NCBI GenBank assembly: GCA_903832165.1
Contig: CAILAQ010000080.1
Coordinates: 1-12,484, forward strand
Direction: 5' to 3'
Length of the DNA stretch: 12,484 bases
Origin: an uncultured Bacteroidota bacterium
Lineage (GTDB): Bacteria > Bacteroidota > Bacteroidia > Bacteroidales > UBA12481
Shown: positions 8,302-12,484 of the stretch, one piece after another
Layout of the letters: the number at the start of each line of letters is the position of its first letter
How positions within the stretch are numbered: position 1 is the first letter of the stretch
The notes under the pieces: model-generated
Database searches by the model: none
What the model saw: the letters and a program-made list of their open reading frames with translations, nothing else
What the model was told of the DNA's origin: nothing
Program-made: the position numbers and the translations under genes

Positions 8302-9090
8302 ATGAAATACCTGATAATAGGACTGACCTTGCTTCTTAGTTTCGCCTGCTCGAGTAATAAAGGAGGGTCACGGAAATTAGTATGGAGCGATGATTTTGAT
8401 AAACCGGGACTGCCTGATGATTCCAAATGGAGTGATGATACCGGCGGAAATACTACCGGCTGGGGCAACAACGAATGGCAGAATTATACGGTTAGAAAGA
8501 TTGAAAATGCCTTCGTAAAGGATGGCATGCTTCATATCAAAGCAATAAGAGAATCCATTAGCGACAAGCAGTATAGCTCTGCACGCCTGGTCTCTAAAGG
8601 CAAGGGCGACTGGCTTTACGGCCGGATAGAGGTCCGCGCCAAATTGCCCGGAGCACGGGGAATCTGGCCTGCCATATGGATGCTGCCCACCGACTGGGCC
8701 TACGGCGGCTGGCCAAAATCGGGGGAAATCGATATCATGGAACATGTGGGTTATATGCCTGATTCTGTTTTTGCCTCGGTACATACCGAAAATTACAATC
8801 ACGTAATCCACACCCAGCGCACCAAAGGATTCTATGATAGCAATCTTCACAGGCGCTTTCATGTGTATGCAGTTGAATGGGACTCAACAACGGTAAATAC
8901 TTTTGTTGATGACCATATGTATTTCTCCTTTAAAAAGGAGGCAGCTGGTCCGAAGGTGTGGCCCTTCGATCAGAAATTTCACCTGCTGCTGAATGTCGCT
9001 GTCGGCGGCAACTGGGGCGCTGTGAAAGGCGTCGATACCACCGCATTTCCACAGGAAATGATTGTTGATTACGTTAGAGTCTATCAGTAA
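8302..9090 (+). CDS. GH16 endo-beta-1,3-glucanase (laminarinase-like) lipoprotein
   Basis: This is a 262-residue single-domain enzyme. The ATG at 8302 is chosen because it gives a clean lipoprotein signal (MKYLIIGLTLLLSFA, lipobox SFAC, Cys16). In-frame upstream starts (GTG 8242, and ATG 8245 overlapping the GH3 stop as TGATGA) would add about 20 repeat-derived hydrophilic residues. The GH16 jelly-roll spans about 23-262, opening with LVWSDDFD and WGNNEWQNYT and closing with VDYVRVYQ. The catalytic signature SGEIDIMEHVG gives nucleophile E142, D144 and acid/base E147; ARGIWPAIWMLP precedes it. The intact ExDxxE motif and the VAVGGNWG segment are typical of bacterial laminarinases (GH16_3-like). 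It has no binding module and no sorting domain, so it stays membrane-anchored, unlike the next gene. It may act on the surface or trim imported chains in the periplasm. Confidence 0.93.
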   Translation: MKYLIIGLTLLLSFACSSNKGGSRKLVWSDDFDKPGLPDDSKWSDDTGGNTTGWGNNEWQNYTVRKIENAFVKDGMLHIKAIRESISDKQYSSARLVSKGKGDWLYGRIEVRAKLPGARGIWPAIWMLPTDWAYGGWPKSGEIDIMEHVGYMPDSVFASVHTENYNHVIHTQRTKGFYDSNLHRRFHVYAVEWDSTTVNTFVDDHMYFSFKKEAAGPKVWPFDQKFHLLLNVAVGGNWGAVKGVDTTAFPQEMIVDYVRVYQ

Positions 9091-9120
9091 ATCAGCTATT
9101 TTTACAAGTAAATCCTTACA

Positions 9121-10941
9121 ATGTCCTCATCAAAAGGCATCTTAAGAGGAGTGATCCTCTTTCTGGCTATCTTTTTTTTCCGGATATCCGCCGGATACGC
9201 TCAGTTCAATACACTGGTGTGGTCGGACGAATTTGACTATACCGGGCTGCCGGCTGCAACAAAATGGACCTGCGAGGTGGGTGGTGGCGGCTGGGGTAAT
9301 AATGAGCTTCAGTATTATACCCTCAACGATTCCCATAATGCCAGAGTGGAAGATGGCGTTCTCATTATAGAAGCGCTTAAAGAGAGTATGGGTGGCCGTG
9401 ATTATACCTCGGCACGCCTGATATCCGATAGCAAAGGCGACTGGCTTTACGGCCGGTTCGAAATACGTGCGAGAGTGCCAGGCGGAAAAGGAACCTGGCC
9501 TGCTATCTGGATGCTGCCGAGCGACTGGATTTACGGCAACTGGCCCGCCAGCGGTGAAATCGATATCATGGAACATGTGGGATACGACCCATCAAAGATT
9601 TATGGCACGGCACATACAAAGGCATACAACGGCTCAATCGGCACCCAAAAGGGCAGCTCAGTAACCGGCCCCGACTGGGAAACCGCCTTCCATGTATATG
9701 CCATTGAATGGACGGCCGAAAAAATTGATTTCATTGTCGATGACACCAAATACTACACTTTCAACAATCAGGGAACCTGGGAGACATGGCCATTCGACAA
9801 GCGATTCCATTTCGTTCTCAACGTTGCTGTAGGTGGAAACTGGGGAGGAGTTCAGGGGGTTGATCAAACCATCTTCCCCAAACGCATGGAGATTGATTAT
9901 ATTCGGGTTTACCAATCCTCTGACATGAAAATCACCGGACCTGCCTACCTCGAAACGAATCAGTCAGCGACCTTCCAGGCCACCAGCTTTTCGGGCGCTT
10001 CCTACGATTGGCAGGTGCCGGCGGATGCCCTGATTACCTCCGGCGCAGGAACACCGGAGATAAAAGTCACCTGGGGAGATTCCGAAGGCGATGTCTCGTG
10101 CAAAGTGACATTGGGCAGCAGCGTTTTTTCAGCTGTTTATCCTGTCAAAAAAGCAATCATCCCGACTGAAAACACTTTCTGGTTTGGCAATCTCACCGAT
10201 GGCATTACCTCCGATATCACGGAAATTACTTCTGATGGAAGCACTTATGAATTTTCGGAATCAAGCGAAAGCCTTAAGGTCATTTACCATATCGTAAATC
10301 CTTCCACCTGGCCCAAGTTTGAATTCACCCTTCCGCGACCGGTAAACCTGAAAGACTATCCTTACTGCTCCATAAATCTGAAAACCAGTAACCTGAGCCA
10401 TTCCGTTTCCCTTCGATTCGATTTCGCAGATGTCAATGGCGTAGAAACCAATGCCACACCGGTTTTCAGGCCGACAATCACTGCTGATGGTCGCTATCAT
10501 AATTATCAGAATAATTACACCGGACGATGGTTATCCTCTTCACCCGTCGCGGGCCAGAAGGTTGATTCCATGCGTATAATTAAACTTACCACCTACCTTA
10601 ATTCCGGAGCTTTCGGTACAGCCAATAAAACCGACAGTATCTGGATCGAAAGCATTCGGTTCATGAAAAGTCCGCTCACCGGCACCGAGCCGGAAACACT
10701 TCCAGACCCTGGCATTCGCATTTTTCCAAATCCGGCTTCCAAACTCTTAACCATCTCTTCCACTTATCCGATAAAGGAAATAACCATGTTCGATATACAT
10801 GGCAAACAGGTAAAAACTTTGACAGCGATCAATTCTCAGGCTCCTGATGTTAATGTGAGCGATTTGCCGGCAGGCGTTTACCTCCTGCGAACTGCAAATG
10901 TGGCTGGCGTGATTTCCACTGCCAGATTTGTGAAAAAGTAA
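9121..10941 (+). CDS. T9SS-exported multimodular GH16 endo-beta-1,3-glucanase
   Basis: This is a 606-residue secreted enzyme. The signal peptide covers about 1-27 with likely cleavage GYA|Q and no lipobox. The GH16 domain (about 30-265) opens with LVWSDEFDY and WGNNELQYYT. Its signature SGEIDIMEHVG gives nucleophile E146, D148 and acid/base E151, and it ends IDYIRVYQ. Next is a PKD/Ig-like module (about 269-345, MKITGPAYLETNQSATFQA). A beta-rich module (about 349-518) follows; it is probably a jelly-roll carbohydrate-binding domain, but I cannot name its family. A T9SS type A sorting domain starts at IRIFPNPAS (532-540) and runs to GVYLLRTANVAGVISTARFVKK. The catalytic domain is closely related to that of the preceding gene, with two tracts of DNA identity, so the pair arose by duplication. 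The start is 30 nt after the previous stop. It probably makes the first endo-cuts in the polymer outside the cell. Confidence 0.92.
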   Translation: MSSSKGILRGVILFLAIFFFRISAGYAQFNTLVWSDEFDYTGLPAATKWTCEVGGGGWGNNELQYYTLNDSHNARVEDGVLIIEALKESMGGRDYTSARLISDSKGDWLYGRFEIRARVPGGKGTWPAIWMLPSDWIYGNWPASGEIDIMEHVGYDPSKIYGTAHTKAYNGSIGTQKGSSVTGPDWETAFHVYAIEWTAEKIDFIVDDTKYYTFNNQGTWETWPFDKRFHFVLNVAVGGNWGGVQGVDQTIFPKRMEIDYIRVYQSSDMKITGPAYLETNQSATFQATSFSGASYDWQVPADALITSGAGTPEIKVTWGDSEGDVSCKVTLGSSVFSAVYPVKKAIIPTENTFWFGNLTDGITSDITEITSDGSTYEFSESSESLKVIYHIVNPSTWPKFEFTLPRPVNLKDYPYCSINLKTSNLSHSVSLRFDFADVNGVETNATPVFRPTITADGRYHNYQNNYTGRWLSSSPVAGQKVDSMRIIKLTTYLNSGAFGTANKTDSIWIESIRFMKSPLTGTEPETLPDPGIRIFPNPASKLLTISSTYPIKEITMFDIHGKQVKTLTAINSQAPDVNVSDLPAGVYLLRTANVAGVISTARFVKK

Positions 10942-10951
10942 GCAATTGTAG

Positions 10952-10978
10952 GGGAGGAGCCGTGCCTCCTCCCATTTT
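10952..10978 (+). terminator. Hairpin terminator after the second GH16 gene (end of PUL)
   Basis: GGGAGGAG (10952-10959) and CTCCTCCC (10966-10973) form a perfect 8-bp GC-rich stem with a 6-nt loop (ccgtgc), followed by a short ATTTT. It starts 11 nt after the GH16 stop. The T-run is short, so termination may be partial; it also resembles small hairpin repeats seen between genes in other genomes. Confidence 0.6.
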
Positions 10979-11029
10979 GAAAGTAGGCCACGGTTTTAAC
11001 CGGGGTTTTGGAATGGCCCACGGAGAGTT

Positions 11030-11221
11030 GTCATTCCCGCGGAGGCGGGAACCCCGTCGCTGACCACGAAACTTCGCAGGGAACCCCGTCCCTTACCGCG
11101 GCATTCACCAATAGAACGTTCGCCCTGAGTATCGCATTCCGCAAAAGCGATCTTCCAGCATACATCCTACGTACGCAACCCTTTTCTGTCATTCCTGCGC
11201 AGGCGCAGCCGGAAGCAGGAA
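11030..11221. repeat. Pair of dRS3-like 'TCATTCCYGC' hairpin repeats
   Basis: Both elements begin GTCATTCC. Copy 1 has arms TTCCCGC (11034-11040) and GCGGGAA (11045-11051) with a 4-nt loop. Copy 2 has arms TTCCTGC (11192-11198) and GCAGGAA (11215-11221) around an inner GGC/GCC hairpin (11202-11210). The pattern ATTCCC-N8-GGGAAY matches the repeat called dRS3 in Neisseria, and similar hairpins are scattered in many unrelated bacteria. The two copies have the same orientation, about 158 bp apart. They could be remnants of a non-autonomous element; no transposase is present. Confidence 0.55.
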
Positions 11222-11245
11222 CTTTACGCTGTCGTACTAAAGCCA

Positions 11246-11270
11246 ACTGCAGACTTCAGACTGCAGACTT
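11246..11270. repeat. Heptamer tandem repeat ACTKCAG (about 3.6 copies)
   Basis: The units read ACTGCAG, ACTTCAG, ACTGCAG, ACTT, which is a 7-nt period over 25 bases with one variable position. It lies 76 bp upstream of the ATPase start codon and just before the operator-like element. No function is evident. Confidence 0.6.
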
Positions 11271-11279
11271 AAAATAAAT

Positions 11280-11347
11280 CTAATTTCGGGATTACATTCC
11301 CAGTATTTTACCTAATTTTGGGATCATATTCCCAATTTTAGGTAAAA
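11280..11347 (+). promoter_or_regulatory. Tandem GGGA-N6-TCCC dyads and inverted repeat upstream of the ATPase gene (operator-like)
   Basis: Two copies of CTAATTTYGGGATNAYATTCCCA start at 11280 and 11312, exactly 32 bp apart (about three helical turns). Each contains a dyad GGGA-N6-TCCC (11288-11301 and 11320-11333); the second extends to TTGGGA/TCCCAA. The second copy is also the core of a larger inverted repeat: TTTTACCTAATTTTGGGA (11306-11323) against 11330-11347 with two mismatches, ending on the A of the ATG. A DNA-binding regulator, possibly the ATPase itself, or a translation-blocking RNA hairpin would both fit; this is inference. Confidence 0.5.
11313..11320 (+). promoter_or_regulatory. 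Bacteroidota-type -7 box candidate (TAATTTTG)
   Basis: TAATTTTG is an exact match to the Bacteroidota -7 consensus TAnnTTTG, 27 nt before the ATPase start codon. It overlaps the second operator-like dyad. No convincing TTG -33 element is seen at the expected distance, so this is a candidate only. Confidence 0.35.
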
Positions 11348-12474
11348 TGATTGAAAGAGACCTATCTCCGATCCTTCGCCAAAAGCTATTCTCTGGTAAA
11401 GCTATCATCCTGATGGGTGCCAGACAAACAGGAAAGACAACGCTCCTGCATGAGATAATCTCAGGGATACCTGATACTTTATGGCTCGATGCTGACATTC
11501 CTGAAGTTAAAGCCTTGTTTGAAGCGGGTTCTCCCGACCGGTTCAAGGCTCTGTTTGCCGGTAACAGGCTGATCGTTTTGGATGAGGCGCAACGAATTAA
11601 AGACATCGGTATACGCATTAAATATTTAACCGATCATTTCAAGGAAATTCAGGTTATAGCGACAGGTTCTTCCTCATTCGAATTAGCGGAGGAGGTGAGT
11701 GAACCTCTGACTGGCCGTAAATGGGAATACAATTTATTTCCGCTATCCTTTTCTGAAATGGTCAGTCATCATGGTTACATCAAGGAGAAGAGTCTGATTA
11801 ATCACAGGTTAGTATACGGCTATTACCCGGAGGTGGTAAATTCTGAAGGGAATGAGAGAGAGGTTCTTAAAGGCCTTTCAGACAGCTATTTGTTTAAGGA
11901 CATCCTGAAATGGGGCCAGGTGAAAAACCCCGACAAGCTCCTGAAATTATTACAGGCTCTTGCTTTCCAGGTCGGCAACCAGGTTTCAGACAATGAACTG
12001 GGCCAATTGATCGGAATGGACCATAAAACGGTGGGAAATTATTTGAATTTACTTGAGAAGGTTTATATTATCTTCCGCCTTCCCAGTTTTGCCAGGAATC
12101 TTCGGAATGAGCTCAAAATGAGCAAGAAAATCTATTTTTTTGATAATGGAATTCGTAATGCCCTGATTTCAAATTTCCAGATACCCGAAATGCGTCAGGA
12201 TGCTGGAGCTTTATGGGAAAATTTCCTGATAAGTGATCGCATGAAGTATAATCATTACAACCGCAAATGGTGCAATATCTATTTTTGGCGGACACACGAA
12301 CAGCAGGAGATCGATTACATTGAAGAATCTGATGGTAAAATCCGTGGATATGAGTTCAATTGGAATCCTGCATCAAAAGTTCGTTTTCCAAAAACATTCA
12401 TCAAAGCTTATCCTGATTGCGAAACCAGCATCATCACTCCCGATAATATGGATGAGTTTCTGCTGACAAAATAG
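11347..12474 (+). CDS. AAA_14/DUF4143 family ATPase
   Basis: This 375-residue cytoplasmic ATPase belongs to a family common in multiple copies in Bacteroidota; its cellular role is not established. Walker A is GARQTGKTT (24-32). Walker B is LIVLDEAQ, with D79/E80. A sensor-like ATGSSS lies at 105-110. A winged-helix-like segment follows (about 212-250, ELGQLIGMDHKTVGNYLNLL). The C-terminal DUF4143 part contains a nuclease-like pattern, EIDYIEE (E321, D323) then YEFNW (E336, N338). As I recall, relatives usually have Lys where N338 sits. Length is normal and the frame is intact to the TAG stop. It is separated from the PUL by a terminator and repeats, so no role in glycan use is implied. The ATG at 11347 overlaps the end of an upstream inverted repeat. 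Confidence 0.88.
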   Translation: MIERDLSPILRQKLFSGKAIILMGARQTGKTTLLHEIISGIPDTLWLDADIPEVKALFEAGSPDRFKALFAGNRLIVLDEAQRIKDIGIRIKYLTDHFKEIQVIATGSSSFELAEEVSEPLTGRKWEYNLFPLSFSEMVSHHGYIKEKSLINHRLVYGYYPEVVNSEGNEREVLKGLSDSYLFKDILKWGQVKNPDKLLKLLQALAFQVGNQVSDNELGQLIGMDHKTVGNYLNLLEKVYIIFRLPSFARNLRNELKMSKKIYFFDNGIRNALISNFQIPEMRQDAGALWENFLISDRMKYNHYNRKWCNIYFWRTHEQQEIDYIEESDGKIRGYEFNWNPASKVRFPKTFIKAYPDCETSIITPDNMDEFLLTK

Positions 12475-12484
12475 GGCAGATGGC

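Larger units (their letters stand above)
10942..11346. other. 405-bp intergenic region rich in small repeats, no supportable gene
   Basis: The region between the PUL and the ATPase gene holds a terminator hairpin, a CGGT/ACCG dyad (10991-11002), two dRS3-like hairpins, a 12-bp direct repeat GGGAACCCCGTC (11047-11058 and 11079-11090), a small ATCGC/GCGAT dyad (11131-11135 with 11147-11151), a heptamer repeat and a tandem operator-like element. An 89-codon frame from 11008 is only the translation of these repeats. The junction marks the boundary between two unrelated gene units. Confidence 0.7.

Noticed and set aside
9097..9104. TATTTTTA before the second GH16 as a -7 promoter box
   Set aside because: It misses the final G of TAnnTTTG, and the nearest TTG is about 29 nt upstream, too far for a -33 element; the 30-nt gap fits an operon junction.
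11008..11277. 89-codon open frame in the intergenic region
   Set aside because: Its sequence (CHSRGGGNPV, VIPAQAQPEAG) is a translation of the hairpin repeats; there is no domain and no coding context.
11347..12474. ATPase gene as a component of the glucan locus
   Set aside because: It is separated by a terminator and a repeat-rich gap, has its own putative promoter and operator, and belongs to a family with no known link to glycan use.

Overview
The window comes from a member of the Bacteroidota. It has an adjacent SusC/SusD pair, several lipoproteins with short Lys-rich signal peptides and a lipobox Cys, and two secreted enzymes that end in type A sorting domains of the type IX secretion system (T9SS). 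T9SS and moderate base composition suggest an environmental Bacteroidota rather than a classical gut Bacteroides; the genus cannot be told from the sequence.

Positions 1 to about 10,941 are the downstream part of one polysaccharide utilization locus (PUL), all on the + strand. In order: the 3' end of a SusC-type TonB-dependent porin (start outside the window), a SusD-type lipoprotein, a PKD-containing lipoprotein in the SusE/SGBP position, a multimodular T9SS-exported GH5 glucanase with two CBM6-like modules, a GH3 beta-glucosidase lipoprotein (BglX type), a single-domain GH16 lipoprotein, and a second, multimodular T9SS-exported GH16. Gaps are 3 to 56 nt except for 123 nt before GH5. That gap holds a long stem-loop with a T-rich tail, which probably separates the abundant binding/transport transcript from the enzyme transcript. 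GH16 + GH3 + a GH5 resembling exo-beta-1,3-glucanases points to a beta-1,3-glucan such as laminarin, possibly with beta-1,6 or mixed linkages. In the inferred scheme, exported GH16 and GH5 cut the polymer, SusD and the SGBP bind oligosaccharides, SusC imports them, and GH3 releases glucose. No regulator or main PUL promoter is in the window; they probably lie upstream.

Positions 10,942-11,346 are intergenic and rich in small repeats: a hairpin terminator after the PUL, two dRS3-like 'TCATTCC...' hairpins, a 7-nt tandem repeat, and a 32-bp tandem duplication containing two GGGA-N6-TCCC dyads. The second dyad abuts a Bacteroidota-type -7 box and an inverted repeat that runs into the start codon of the next gene. 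That gene (11,347-12,474) is an AAA_14/DUF4143 ATPase, unrelated to the PUL by sequence. It carries Asn where I recall relatives having Lys in a nuclease-like C-terminal motif.

I see no wholly new system here. The most useful leads are the stem-loop between SGBP and GH5, the operator-like dyads before the ATPase, the near-identical DNA tracts in the two GH16 genes, and the unassigned modules in the SGBP and the second GH16. No tRNA, rRNA, CRISPR array, insertion sequence or transposase was seen.
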